A DNA stretch of 21,563 nt, from positions 1-21,563 of the forward strand of contig JAKBBA010000054.1 in NCBI GenBank assembly GCA_021808665.1. The letters are read 5' to 3'. Position numbers and translations under genes: made by a program. Shown here piece after piece: positions 1 through 7,375 of the stretch (the stretch's first letter is position 1; every line of letters starts with the position of its first letter). The DNA comes from Actinomycetes bacterium. GTDB taxonomy: Bacteria > Actinomycetota > Acidimicrobiia > Acidimicrobiales > Palsa-688. The notes under the pieces are model-generated. The model was not told the origin of the DNA and did no database searches. It saw only the letters and a program-made list of their open reading frames with translations.

Positions 1-2619
1 TGTCGGCGACACGACGACGTGCGCGGTGTCGACGGTACGGCCCTGCGCCCGATAGGCAGTGGAGGCGTAGCCGAGTTCGACGTGGTCGGCGACATAGCCA
101 GCAGGAAGGACCGTCTCGGCGCTGCCGGCAGCTCGCCGGACGGCCATGCTGCCGTCGGTGTTCGTGGCGGTGACGATCCAGTGGTCACCGTTCTTGACCC
201 ATCGCCGGCCAGCGGCTAGGAGGCGGTTGTTCTGTCGGGTGATTACCTCGTCGCCGACCCCGGCGGTCTGTCCGCCGGCCACCTGGACGCCGTCTGCGAC
301 GACGTCACCGGCGGCGACTCGGCCGGCCCGGGCCCGCCGGTTCAGGTCGGCCACCGTGGCGGCGTCGCCTGCGATCATGAGACTTGAACGGCCCGCCTCC
401 GTGTCGGCCCGCCACGCGGCGTACACAGCGTCGAGGAGGTCATCGCGGGGACCGCCGACCACCCGGCCGTGGGCTCGATAGGCGTCGATCGCGACTGCCC
501 GGCCAAGGCGCAGCTCGACGCTGGCGGCCTTCTCCCATGCTGCGGTGAAGCGGCGCACGTCGGACAGCTCCGGGGCCATGTCCTTCCGGTCACGGGCGAT
601 CAGACCGAACGCACCGCCAGCGTCGACAGCGGACAGTTGTGCCCAGTCCCCGACGAGGAGCACCTTCGCATGGGCGTCGGTCGCGGCTGCGACGAGCTCG
701 TCGAGGGCGAAGGTCCCGGCAAGACTCGCCTCGTCGACTATCACCATCTGATCGGGTCGCAACTGCCAGCTGGCGATCTCCGCGTCCACAGTCGCAAGAC
801 GCTCCTTGACCCGCTCCAAGGATGCCTGACGTCCCCGCCGAGGTCGGCTGAGTTGAGAGCAGAGCCGTTCCCTCTCGAAGGTGAGAGCCGGGAGCTTGCG
901 ATGCTCGGCGAGCCACTTGGCGGTGTTCTCGGTTTCAAGCTGCAACTCGTCGGCGAGGACCTCGGCGGCCCCGGCGGAAGGGGCGAGGCCGACCACAGAC
1001 CCGGCGCCGTGGACAGCCTCCCAGGCGGTTCGCAGACCGGCCAAGGTCGTCGACTTGCCAGTCCCGGCCGGCCCGACGAGGACATCGAGACACCGTCCGG
1101 AGGTGGCGATCTTCTCGACGGCGAGCGCCTGGTCGACCGACAGGATGCGACCGGTGGTCGACAGTGGGCGTTCGACGACCTCCGCAACCGTGGCGACGTC
1201 GACCACGGGTGCGCCGAGGCAGCGGCCGGCTTCGAGCAGACGTCGTTCCGCCTCGAGGAGTGTGTGGGTGGTGAACAGCTTGCGGCTGGTGGAGTGGAGT
1301 CGCGACGACCCGTCGGCCCGGACGTACCGGGCGGGCGTGTGGTGCGGTGAGGCAGGCGTCAGGGCGAGGGAACGGTCGACCGCAAGATCGGCGATTCGCT
1401 CGGCGACTGCGATACGGTCGTCGGGGCTGGCGAAGCGGACTCCGTGCAGTAGACGGTGCGCGTCGTCGAGAAGGTTGTCCCGTCGGAACGTGGCGCGCCG
1501 CTCGCCGACAGCAGCGATCACGGCTCTGCCGGCGTCGTCAAGGATCGGACCGGCCAGGTCGTCGGAGCGCAGGAGCGGAAGGTCATTGCGGTCCTCGAGC
1601 GAAGTCACCCAGGCCACCTGCTCGTCCATGCCACCCAGGTGGCTGTCAGCCCGATGTCGCCACTGGTCGGTCATCTCGGCCAGGCTCCGATGGGTCTTGG
1701 CCGGTCTCGTAGCGAGGGTCGCCTGTTGGCGGAGCCGCAGGATCTCTACGCCGGTCGGGTGGCGTCCGTGGTGGCCGACGAAGGCGGCGATCAAGTCGTC
1801 CTTGTGGGCCTCGATCTGCTCGGCGCGCTGCGAGAACTCTCGAAGCAGCTGCTCGGGCACACCGGCGATTTCCCAGCGGGGACGGTCTGAGTGACGTCGG
1901 GTCCGGGCATCCCAGCCGACGCCCAGTGCCTCGGTCAACAAGTCCGACAGGACGCCCTGGTGCATCGCCGACAGCGTCGAACGGGCGTGGAAAAGGGTGC
2001 GGCTGTCGAGGGTGCGCCACTTGCCGTCAGAGGTGGAACGGGCCCGGTTCCACACGACGAGATGGTCGTGGAGTTGGGGGTCGCCGCCCCGGGAGTCCCA
2101 GTGGGTGAACGCAGCGGCGACCGCCCCGTCGATGTCCTCCTCGACGATCCCGTTGGTGCCGCTACGGGAGCGGAGCACCGTCCGCTCGGCGTAGGTAAGC
2201 ACGTAGTCGACCGCTCGCCGGTGGCACTCGTAGATAGCGGCTTTGGTGCCCTCGTCGGCGAGCGCCCACGCCACCGAGATCGACTTGGAGGGGCTGAAAG
2301 TGAGGTCGAACCCTGCGACTGGCGCGAGCTTGGAAGATGCGTTGGGGGTGCGCCCGACCGGCCCGCCGGTCACCGGATCACAGCACGCTCCCAGCATGTT
2401 CCGCAGATGCTCCTCGGTCACGATGGAGCCCCGTGCGACGCCTCGATCGCCGTCCAAGCCGGTCAGTCCGGCACCGAGGAAGATCCCGGGCGGGGTGCCG
2501 GACTCGGCGTAGTAGCGGGCGAGACCGTTGGACCGGTCGGCCGTGCCGTCACCGACGGCAACGGACTCCATGAGGTAGCGGAAACCGCCGCCGAGGCTGA
2601 TCCGCCGCATCGAGATCAC
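1..2619 (-). CDS. MobF/TrwC-type relaxase-helicase (conjugative relaxase), 3' end cut by the window edge
   Basis: This gene nicks and unwinds the element's DNA at oriT during conjugation. 873 codons are visible and the frame is open to base 1. The N-terminal relaxase domain shows the paired tyrosines (Y36-Y37 in RYYAESGTPPG), the FDLTFSPSKSISVAWAL block (about residues 104-120) and the metal-binding histidine triad (H173 in FTHWDSR; H184 and H186 in DPQLHDHLVVWN). The C-terminal RecD/TraI-like helicase has Walker A GPAGTGKS (516-523), Walker B VIVDEAS (D629, E630) and motif VI AYRAQGRT (855-862), just before the edge. I chose the GTG at 2619 because a GGGGG run lies upstream. ATG at 2610 and an in-frame ATG at 2657 are alternatives. 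The longer plus-strand ORFs here are shadows of this gene. Family assignment is very secure; the true C-terminus is outside the window. Confidence 0.95.
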   Translation of the reverse strand, partial: MISMRRISLGGGFRYLMESVAVGDGTADRSNGLARYYAESGTPPGIFLGAGLTGLDGDRGVARGSIVTEEHLRNMLGACCDPVTGGPVGRTPNASSKLAPVAGFDLTFSPSKSISVAWALADEGTKAAIYECHRRAVDYVLTYAERTVLRSRSGTNGIVEEDIDGAVAAAFTHWDSRGGDPQLHDHLVVWNRARSTSDGKWRTLDSRTLFHARSTLSAMHQGVLSDLLTEALGVGWDARTRRHSDRPRWEIAGVPEQLLREFSQRAEQIEAHKDDLIAAFVGHHGRHPTGVEILRLRQQATLATRPAKTHRSLAEMTDQWRHRADSHLGGMDEQVAWVTSLEDRNDLPLLRSDDLAGPILDDAGRAVIAAVGERRATFRRDNLLDDAHRLLHGVRFASPDDRIAVAERIADLAVDRSLALTPASPHHTPARYVRADGSSRLHSTSRKLFTTHTLLEAERRLLEAGRCLGAPVVDVATVAEVVERPLSTTGRILSVDQALAVEKIATSGRCLDVLVGPAGTGKSTTLAGLRTAWEAVHGAGSVVGLAPSAGAAEVLADELQLETENTAKWLAEHRKLPALTFERERLCSQLSRPRRGRQASLERVKERLATVDAEIASWQLRPDQMVIVDEASLAGTFALDELVAAATDAHAKVLLVGDWAQLSAVDAGGAFGLIARDRKDMAPELSDVRRFTAAWEKAASVELRLGRAVAIDAYRAHGRVVGGPRDDLLDAVYAAWRADTEAGRSSLMIAGDAATVADLNRRARAGRVAAGDVVADGVQVAGGQTAGVGDEVITRQNNRLLAAGRRWVKNGDHWIVTATNTDGSMAVRRAAGSAETVLPAGYVADHVELGYASTAYRAQGRTVDTAHVVVSPT

Positions 2620-2713
2620 CGGCCTGCCCCCACTGTCGCTGCTCGTTGAGGGGGGTCCATGCCCTTCTGGTTGCGACGTTGCCAGGAGCCTCTCGCCATA
2701 CCGGCCCGAGCTG

Positions 2714-2741
2714 TGTATACCTCGAATGCCCATCGTGTGAA
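2714..2741 (-). promoter_or_regulatory. Putative promoter of the relaxase gene
   Basis: On the minus strand TTCACA (2741-2736) is followed, after 16 nt, by TATACA (2719-2714). This fits a housekeeping sigma promoter with a leader of about 90 nt before the GTG at 2619. It is a motif match only. Confidence 0.4.
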
Positions 2742-2876
2742 GCCTGATGGGGTCCTTGTGGGGATAAGCCTCGACAGGTCGGTAGTCGGCTGCGTTCCAG
2801 GGGTGGACGGAGGCGGGGTGTCCGTGAGGTTGCTGGCGATGGGGGTCTCGAGGCGTGGACGAAAGCGCGCGTGTCC

Positions 2877-2963
2877 GTGGCCATGAAGAGGTCCTCACGT
2901 GTGGCCATGAGTAGTCCTCACGTGTGGCCATGAGTAGTCCTCACGTGTGGCCATGAGAGGTCC
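2877..2963. repeat. Tandem 23-bp direct repeats upstream of the relaxase gene (possible oriT-associated or regulator sites)
   Basis: Two perfect 23-bp copies (2899-2921 and 2922-2944) are flanked by a variant copy (2877-2898, with AAGAGG in place of GAGTAG) and a truncated copy (2945-2963). The shared core reads GTGGCCATGAG then TCCTCACGTG. There are no spacers, so this is not a CRISPR array. The period is close to two helical turns, which suits cooperative protein binding on one face of the DNA. The position between the relaxase gene and a small regulatory locus suggests an oriT accessory site, an iteron or an operator array. The 2620-2988 interval has no convincing gene; reading frames crossing the repeats look like noise. 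Confidence 0.75.
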
Positions 2964-2988
2964 CCGCCCTCGTTGCGGCATTCTCCAG

Positions 2989-3318
2989 CTACATCGTGGA
3001 GTAGATGCCGCTATCCAGCTGACCGTTGACCATGATCCCCAGTCCGAGGAACGGTTTGGGGTCCCCGATGGTGTCCGGGGACCCGGCCGGTGTGGCGAAC
3101 AGGGCGACGCGGGTGCTGTAGCCCGGAGCGGTACCGGGCACCAACACCCGCAGCTCGGCGGTGTCGCCGGTGACCTCGCCCACGATCCGATCCCGGCCTG
3201 TCCGGTCAACCACGCGGACGCGCTCGGTACGAACCTCGGTCCGCATCTCAGCCAGGGCCGCCTCGACCCTCCGAAGCCGGGCATCCACGTTGTCGATGCC
3301 CTCGGTCCCGTCCGTCAT
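2989..3318 (-). CDS. Small protein with N-terminal coiled coil, function unknown
   Basis: This is a 109-residue protein I do not recognise. Residues about 8-33 (IDNVDARLRRVEAALAEMRT and following) form a heptad-like amphipathic helix. The rest (about 34-105) alternates polar and hydrophobic residues as in a small beta-rich domain (RVRVVDRTGRDRIVGEV; STRVALFATPAG). The ATG at 3318 is preceded by a strong Shine-Dalgarno stretch (AAAGAGG, 5 nt spacing), the main reason to believe the gene. It is divergent from the HTH gene at 3409 and shares its promoter region. It could be a structural or control accessory of the transfer region. No signal peptide or membrane segment is visible. Confidence 0.65.
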   Translation of the reverse strand: MTDGTEGIDNVDARLRRVEAALAEMRTEVRTERVRVVDRTGRDRIVGEVTGDTAELRVLVPGTAPGYSTRVALFATPAGSPDTIGDPKPFLGLGIMVNGQLDSGIYSTM

Positions 3319-3358
3319 GGCAACCTCTTTCTAGGATGACTCGGTGCTCCCGGCCCGT

Positions 3359-3391
3359 CTGACACTCATAGTATATCACACCTATAGTGTG
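3359..3391. promoter_or_regulatory. Divergent promoter with HTH operator overlapping the -10 region
   Basis: On the plus strand CTGACA (3359-3364), an 18-nt spacer and TATAGT (3383-3388) make a good sigma-70-type promoter for the HTH gene. On the minus strand TATACT (3375-3370) is a -10 candidate for the coiled-coil gene. A palindrome CACAC-N5-GTGTG (3377-3391) covers the plus -10, and a wider imperfect inverted repeat pairs ACACTCATAG with CTATAGTGT. The short AT-rich patch stands out in GC-rich DNA. I infer autorepression by the HTH protein. Confidence 0.6.
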
Positions 3392-3408
3392 TGGTCCGGG
3401 GCGGCCCG

Positions 3409-3645
3409 ATGACCACCGACAACCAACTTGAACTCCTGCGGGCACTCGGCAGTCGGGTCCGCCAGCGCCGGGAGGAATTAGGTTTCTCCAGACAAGTGCT
3501 GGCCGACCGGGCGGGCGTCCACCTCAACTACGTCGGTGGGATCGAACGAGGCGAGAGGAACGTGGCCATCATCAACCTCGCGCGCCTAGGGCGGGCGCTC
3601 GGTTACCAGGACCTCGGCGAGTTCCTGGCTGGCCTCTCGCTGTAG
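3409..3645 (+). CDS. Cro/C1-type helix-turn-helix regulator
   Basis: A 78-residue protein that is almost entirely an HTH_3 (XRE) DNA-binding domain. RVRQRREELGFSRQVLADRA forms helices 1-2, HLNYVGGIERGERN covers the recognition helix and the following turn, and INLARLGRALGY is the closing helix; the protein ends LAGLSL. Such single-domain proteins act as dimeric repressors on palindromic operators. The ATG at 3409 is preferred because the Cro/C1 fold starts soon after it. A GTG at 3391 would add six residues (MVRGGP) but would put the start inside the operator. It is divergent from the coiled-coil gene and probably controls itself, that gene and perhaps the relaxase repeats. The regulatory target is inference. 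Confidence 0.85.
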   Translation: MTTDNQLELLRALGSRVRQRREELGFSRQVLADRAGVHLNYVGGIERGERNVAIINLARLGRALGYQDLGEFLAGLSL

Positions 3646-3779
3646 TCGCGACTCCACGCCTCCCGTTAGATCGTGAGGAGAAGAGAGCCATATCTCCCCG
3701 AGGCCTCGCACGACTCCCTTGCTTGGTCCCGGGTTGGGTGCCGACGCACTTTGCGGGCACTTACCCTGTGGCAACGAAC

Positions 3780-4151
3780 GTGTGGGCCTGACCGCCGAGC
3801 CAGCTTCTCTGCCGACGAGGTCTTCCGCCAGGAAGGATGACTCGCGGGATCCTTCGAGATACCACTCCTGGAGTGAGCGGCAGATGGTGACCCGGTGCCG
3901 GCTCTGGCGGACAGCCAAGAGCCGGCGCTGCTCATCGACGATGTAGGGCGCCCGTCACTCCCGCGTGCCGAGTAGATGCGATCGGCGAAGGCAGCCACCG
4001 GTGCCGACCTGGTGGCAGGTTCACCGAACGCATCGACAAGGTGGCGGTAGACGATGCGCAGGACCGCATCAACAACATCGTCGAGGCTGAGGTGACCTCA
4101 TCCATCGGGAGGCACCGAGCCCCAGTGGACACCCCTGGCGGTCAAGTGACC
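3780..4151 (-). pseudogene. Probable decayed ORF of unknown family (in-frame stop plus frameshift)
   Basis: The 3646-4196 interval has no intact gene, but the minus strand reads as a broken protein. From 4151 the frame gives GHLTARGVHWGSVPPDG, then TGA (4098-4100). The same frame continues GHLSLDDVVDAVLRIVYRHL, then VDAFGEPATR and AAFADRIYSARGSDGRP to about 3950. There the reading shifts frame and continues YIVDEQRRLLAVRQSRHRV, then TICRSLQEWYLEGSRESSFL. The composition is protein-like on both sides of the shift, and no start codon opens the frame. I do not recognise the family. It could be coincidence, hence the modest confidence. Confidence 0.38.
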
Positions 4152-4196
4152 CTACTCAAGAGGCGGCCAGTCGGGCGCGCCTCGAACGGAGGTGAG

Positions 4197-4490
4197 GTGG
4201 CAACGACCCGGCTGTCGGTGAAGGAGTGTCAGAAGCTGCTGGTTCAGCTCAACGCTGCACACACCAGAGCGCACGACCGACTCCAGGCCACGGTAGCGAA
4301 ACGCAAGGAGGTACTTGCCCAACAAGACCAACTTGTTGCCGCCGCGGAAGCGGCCGTCCACGACGCGGTGGCCGCCATGGCGGCTGGGGTCGGCCAGGAG
4401 ATGGCAGCCGCTTTGCTCGGATCGAACGTCGGCGAGGTACGGAGACTGGCGAAGCTAACCGCCGAGCGTCACGCCGATCGAACGATGTGA
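4197..4490 (+). CDS. Small helical protein with possible HTH-like C-terminus, function unknown
   Basis: Starting at the GTG at 4197, which has GGAGG four bases upstream, this encodes 97 residues. Residues about 8-60 are a long charged and alanine-rich helix or coiled coil (QKLLVQLNAAHTRAHDRL, then KRKEVLAQQDQLVAAAEAAV). The C-terminal part (GQEMAAALLGSNVGEVRRLAKL, residues 67-87) has the spacing of a helix-turn-helix: two helices around a GSN turn. Similar small proteins are common near regulatory genes of actinobacterial mobile elements, but I cannot name this one. The frame is open upstream to 4041, but that stretch overlaps the antisense decayed ORF and lacks a ribosome site, so I excluded it. 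It may be a DNA-binding accessory protein. Confidence 0.65.
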   Translation: MATTRLSVKECQKLLVQLNAAHTRAHDRLQATVAKRKEVLAQQDQLVAAAEAAVHDAVAAMAAGVGQEMAAALLGSNVGEVRRLAKLTAERHADRTM

Positions 4491-4549
4491 CCAGCCGGCC
4501 GGCGTCACACGGGTCGCAGCGGAGCGCTCGAATTGGACGGGAACGATCG

Positions 4550-5296
4550 GTGACTAACGTCGCTGCAGTGCGAAGCCCTACCGCCGCCGCAGGAGGGGTG
4601 CTGTCTGGGGGAGCCACAGCCGACCGGAGCGGCGCCTTCGATGTCGCGGCGGCCGAAAGCTTGGCGAGGTCGCTTCTCCTAGACGTTGGCACCCGTCTGG
4701 CACACACCTGGCGTGTTGCTGACCAAGCTCGCCTAGCGCAGGGCTTGCTTCCTGAGCCGTGGCGCTCGGCGTTGGTGCCGGCGGCGTGGTTGCACGATGT
4801 CGGTTATTGCGGCGATTTGGCTGCGGTCGGCTTCCATCCGCTTGACGGCGCCCGTTACCTTCATGACCGGGGGTGGTCTGCTGAGGTGTGCCGGTTGGTC
4901 GCCTGGCACACCACCGCCGAGCAAGAGGCCCGACTGCGTGGCCTGCACTCGTGCTTCGAGGCGGAGTTCACCTCTCCGCCCGAGTGGGTAGCCGACGTGT
5001 TGGCGTGGGCGGACTTGACATCGTCCCCGGCGGGGGAGCGTTGGTCGCCGCAGGAGCGGCTCGCGGAGATCCTGCATCGGTACTCGCGGGAGGCGATCGT
5101 GCACCAGGCGGTCACTGCGTCGTTGCCTGGCTTGCTGGAAGCAGTCACCGCCGTCCAAAGATGCGTGTCCGACTTGTCAGCCGATGTAGGGGGCTGTGCG
5201 GGTTCGGTCTACGCCGTGGCGGATGCGGAGGCGCTGGGCGGGGTGCATGTCGAGGGCCTCGATGTCGGCGACGGGCACCCAGCGAACCTCGCGTGA
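4550..5296 (+). CDS. HD-domain metal-dependent phosphohydrolase
   Basis: About 248 residues from the GTG at 4550. The HD superfamily signature is clear: H52 (AHTWRVADQA), H82-D83 (AAWLHDVGYCGDL), H96/D99 (GFHPLDGARYL), H120 (VAWHTTAEQEAR) and D155 (VLAWADLTSSP). HD proteins are metal-dependent phosphohydrolases acting on nucleotides or cyclic nucleotides; the substrate here is unknown. This subtype is commonly found next to Nudix and DUF5919 genes in actinobacteria, as it is here. Its last 120 bases overlap the 3' end of the convergent Nudix gene, so the C-terminal tail is probably not conserved. No strong Shine-Dalgarno precedes the start, and a GTG at 4568 is an alternative. I infer a nucleotide housekeeping or signalling role. 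Confidence 0.85.
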   Translation: MTNVAAVRSPTAAAGGVLSGGATADRSGAFDVAAAESLARSLLLDVGTRLAHTWRVADQARLAQGLLPEPWRSALVPAAWLHDVGYCGDLAAVGFHPLDGARYLHDRGWSAEVCRLVAWHTTAEQEARLRGLHSCFEAEFTSPPEWVADVLAWADLTSSPAGERWSPQERLAEILHRYSREAIVHQAVTASLPGLLEAVTAVQRCVSDLSADVGGCAGSVYAVADAEALGGVHVEGLDVGDGHPANLA

Positions 5297-5650
5297 CTCG
5301 GAGCTGCTGGTGAGGGTGCCTCCGGTCGGCTGGGCGGTGAAGCAGAGGGAGAACTGCTGGCGTACCTCGCCGTCGTCGTAGGCGATGACGTGGCGGGGAT
5401 CACTGTAGATGCCGACGATTCCGGTCACCTCGACGTCGATGCCGGTCTCTTCTCGAATCTCTCGGACCAGTGCATCACTGGCGCTCTCCCCGAGTTCGAT
5501 CCCGCCCCCGGGGAGGGCCCACCGGTCGTTGTCGGTGCGGTGGATGAGCAGCACCTGGTCGTCGGTGTCGGCGACCACGGCGGTCACCGCCGGCACGATC
5601 GAGTTGGCGGCCGGCGCGTCGGGGTCGTCGTAGTAGTCGCGTCGGCCCAT
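5177..5650 (-). CDS. Nudix hydrolase
   Basis: A 157-residue Nudix protein that hydrolyses nucleoside-diphosphate-linked substrates. The full Nudix box is present: G49-x5-E55-x7-R63-E-I-R-E67-E68-T-G70-I (within GGIELGESASDALVREIREE). RWALPGGG lies just before it, and the protein ends RTAPYIG, a typical terminus for this actinobacterial group. The ATG at 5650 is chosen because it overlaps the upstream stop as TGATG, giving translational coupling to the DUF5919 regulator. An upstream in-frame start would run into that gene. Its 3' end overlaps the convergent HD gene by 120 bases. The specific substrate cannot be read from sequence. Confidence 0.93.
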   Translation of the reverse strand: MGRRDYYDDPDAPAANSIVPAVTAVVADTDDQVLLIHRTDNDRWALPGGGIELGESASDALVREIREETGIDVEVTGIVGIYSDPRHVIAYDDGEVRQQFSLCFTAQPTGGTLTSSSESREVRWVPVADIEALDMHPAQRLRIRHGVDRTRTAPYIG

Positions 5651-6399
5651 CAGGCGACCCGCTGCCCGGCGTCGAGCACCCGGGCGTCGTCCCACACCCG
5701 CTCGAAGCTGTCAAGGTAGGCGGCGAACAGCTCGGCTCCCGGCACGCGTCGGATGTGCATGAGCGGTGTCATGTGCCCGGGGAGGCCGTAGATGTGGCTG
5801 TTGAGGAGCATCTCGTCGTCGGCCCGGTAGATCGAGTTGTAGAGGGTGGTGGTGTGGGTCCGGAACGCCGTGTTCGGGGCGTCGATGACGGTGCGGTAGT
5901 TATGGATCGTGTTGTGGATCTTGGCTGAGATGACGTCCCCGATCCCTTCCTCTGCGCCGCGCTGGCGGACCGCAAGGCTGTCGGGCTCGCCGAGGAGGAA
6001 CCGCACCCGGACACCGGCTTTCGCCTTGCGGACCAGTACCCGTCGGACGGCGGGGTCCTCGGAGAGCCAGAAGCCGGCGTAGACGAGGACGTCGATGCGT
6101 CTTTGGGCCTGCTCGAACAGGTCGACCCACGCTGTGTTGGGGACCAGTGAGCGCACCGGCCAGACTGCCATCAGCTCGGCCATTCCGAGGTCGCGGGACT
6201 GGGCGGCGGAGGTGGGCGGCCACAGGTACCCGGGGTCGGCGCCGAGGAGCTTGGCGAGTGCGTGTTGGTTGCGGCGGTAGGGGAGCTTGCCGCCGATCCA
6301 GCGCTCGACGGTCTTGCGGTCCTTGCCGAGTTCCTCGGCGACACCGTCGATGCCGAGACCCGATGAGTAGACCGCTGCTCGGAGACGTTCGTTGTCCAC
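5650..6399 (-). CDS. HTH regulator with DUF5919/phospholipase D-like C-terminal domain
   Basis: A 249-residue protein. An N-terminal HTH (RLRAAVYSSGLGIDGVAEEL, then GKDRKTVERWIGGKLPYRR, about residues 5-45) is followed by a PLD-like region: RRIDVLVYAGFWLSEDP, AGVRVRFLLGEPDS and HTTTLYNSIYRADDEMLLNS. This matches the actinobacterial XRE-DUF5919 family, which often sits beside Nudix and HD genes. The GTG at 6399 is preferred because it has AGGAGG eight bases upstream. An in-frame ATG at 6438 would add 13 residues and swallow that ribosome site. The gene forms a two-gene operon with the Nudix gene (TGATG overlap). It may sense a nucleotide or nucleic-acid signal through the PLD-like domain, but the ligand is unknown. 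Confidence 0.88.
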   Translation of the reverse strand: MDNERLRAAVYSSGLGIDGVAEELGKDRKTVERWIGGKLPYRRNQHALAKLLGADPGYLWPPTSAAQSRDLGMAELMAVWPVRSLVPNTAWVDLFEQAQRRIDVLVYAGFWLSEDPAVRRVLVRKAKAGVRVRFLLGEPDSLAVRQRGAEEGIGDVISAKIHNTIHNYRTVIDAPNTAFRTHTTTLYNSIYRADDEMLLNSHIYGLPGHMTPLMHIRRVPGAELFAAYLDSFERVWDDARVLDAGQRVA

Positions 6400-6461
6400 C
6401 GCCGCCACCTCCTGGACATGTTGGGGCGTCTCGACCATAGCAAGACGTCCCGGGATTTCCA

Positions 6462-6482
6462 GTGACGCGGTTACGCCGTCAC
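6462..6482. promoter_or_regulatory. Inverted repeat in the divergent DUF5919/replication-operon spacer
   Basis: GTGACG-N9-CGTCAC lies in the 106-bp gap between the divergent DUF5919 gene and the replication operon. It is a candidate operator for the DUF5919 HTH protein or for a replication control protein. No convincing -10/-35 pair could be picked in this GC-rich gap. Confidence 0.35.
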
Positions 6483-6505
6483 CCCCCCGGGCGGATCGTC
6501 GAGCT

Positions 6506-7375
6506 ATGAGCAACCACCCCTCACCCGCTGCCGCCGAACTGGCTTCGATCCTCGCCGCACCCCTCCCGTCCCTCCCCACCGGACCGATCGACTCGGTGGC
6601 GGCGGAACTTAGGGAGATGTCCTCGCCGGCCGCTAAGGCTCTCTGGGGCGACGACCAGTGGATCGCCGTTATCGGCTGGGTCCTCCGCCGGGTCCCGGAG
6701 TGCGACCCGGTCCTGCCGGCAATCCACGCCTTCCGTCGGGCCCCCATGCTGGACAGGGACCCCCACTCGGTCAATTGCGTCGCCCGTTACGTGCTGGCGG
6801 CGGCACGCCGATGCGTCGTCGACCGGCCGTACGCCCGTTTCGCCCGGCTCGAGTGGGAACCGGTGGCTGAGGCCATGGTCCGTCCGTCGGATGCCATGTC
6901 TCTCGCTCAGGAGGCCGAGGAGCTGCTCCGAGCGAACGGGGTCGTAATGAGCAGGGCGGCTTACGAGGCGATCTTCGAGCATGTCGACATCGCGGTCGAC
7001 TGGCTCGACGGGTTCGCCTCCACCAGCAGTCATCGAGGCGAGGCGCTGGTCGTCGCCGCCCGTGACTCGGCGGCTATGACGTCGGGGTCCCGGCTCCGCC
7101 GCCACATCGCAGGCCCGGCGGCCCGACCGCTCGTCGCTCTTCTCCTCGGCGGCGACCAGTGGGGTCGCCTGGGGCGCCAGGACTCCGGCACGGAAGTGTC
7201 ACTCGTATTGTGGGCTCTGGCTTGTCGGCGGGCCCGGCTCTACGGTGAGGCCGACCCTGTCCCGCCCGCCCCGGTCGTACGGGCATGGGCGACCGCCGCC
7301 CAACTGGTCGACCGGGCGCTCACCCCGACAGATGTTCCCGCCAACCCTGAGCTTGCTCCCTCGGTAGCGGCGTGA
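6506..7375 (+). CDS. Unknown protein, first gene of the replication operon
   Basis: A 289-residue, mostly helical protein from the ATG at 6506. I do not recognise the family. There are no Walker, primase or nuclease motifs and no membrane segment. Notable stretches are DQWIAVIGWVLRRVPECDPV, SVNCVARYVLAAARRCVVD and, near the C-terminus, SLVLWALACRRARLYGEAD. Its stop overlaps the repA start as GTGA, so it is translated with the replication helicase and probably serves replication or its control. The frame is open upstream to 6392, but that part overlaps the divergent regulator. IncQ plasmids need a dedicated primase (RepB'); nothing here shows this protein is one, so calling it a primase would be a guess. 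Confidence 0.75.
   Translation: MSNHPSPAAAELASILAAPLPSLPTGPIDSVAAELREMSSPAAKALWGDDQWIAVIGWVLRRVPECDPVLPAIHAFRRAPMLDRDPHSVNCVARYVLAAARRCVVDRPYARFARLEWEPVAEAMVRPSDAMSLAQEAEELLRANGVVMSRAAYEAIFEHVDIAVDWLDGFASTSSHRGEALVVAARDSAAMTSGSRLRRHIAGPAARPLVALLLGGDQWGRLGRQDSGTEVSLVLWALACRRARLYGEADPVPPAPVVRAWATAAQLVDRALTPTDVPANPELAPSVAA

Noticed and set aside
469..1894. Long plus-strand ORFs over the left end
   Set aside because: They are antisense to the relaxase-helicase, whose motifs run unbroken on the minus strand; their composition is shadow-like.
2877..2963. CRISPR array
   Set aside because: The repeats are directly abutting with no spacers and there are no cas genes.
4041..4196. N-terminal extension of the small helical protein
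   Set aside because: No ribosome site, and the stretch is better explained by the antisense decayed ORF; GGAGG supports the GTG at 4197.
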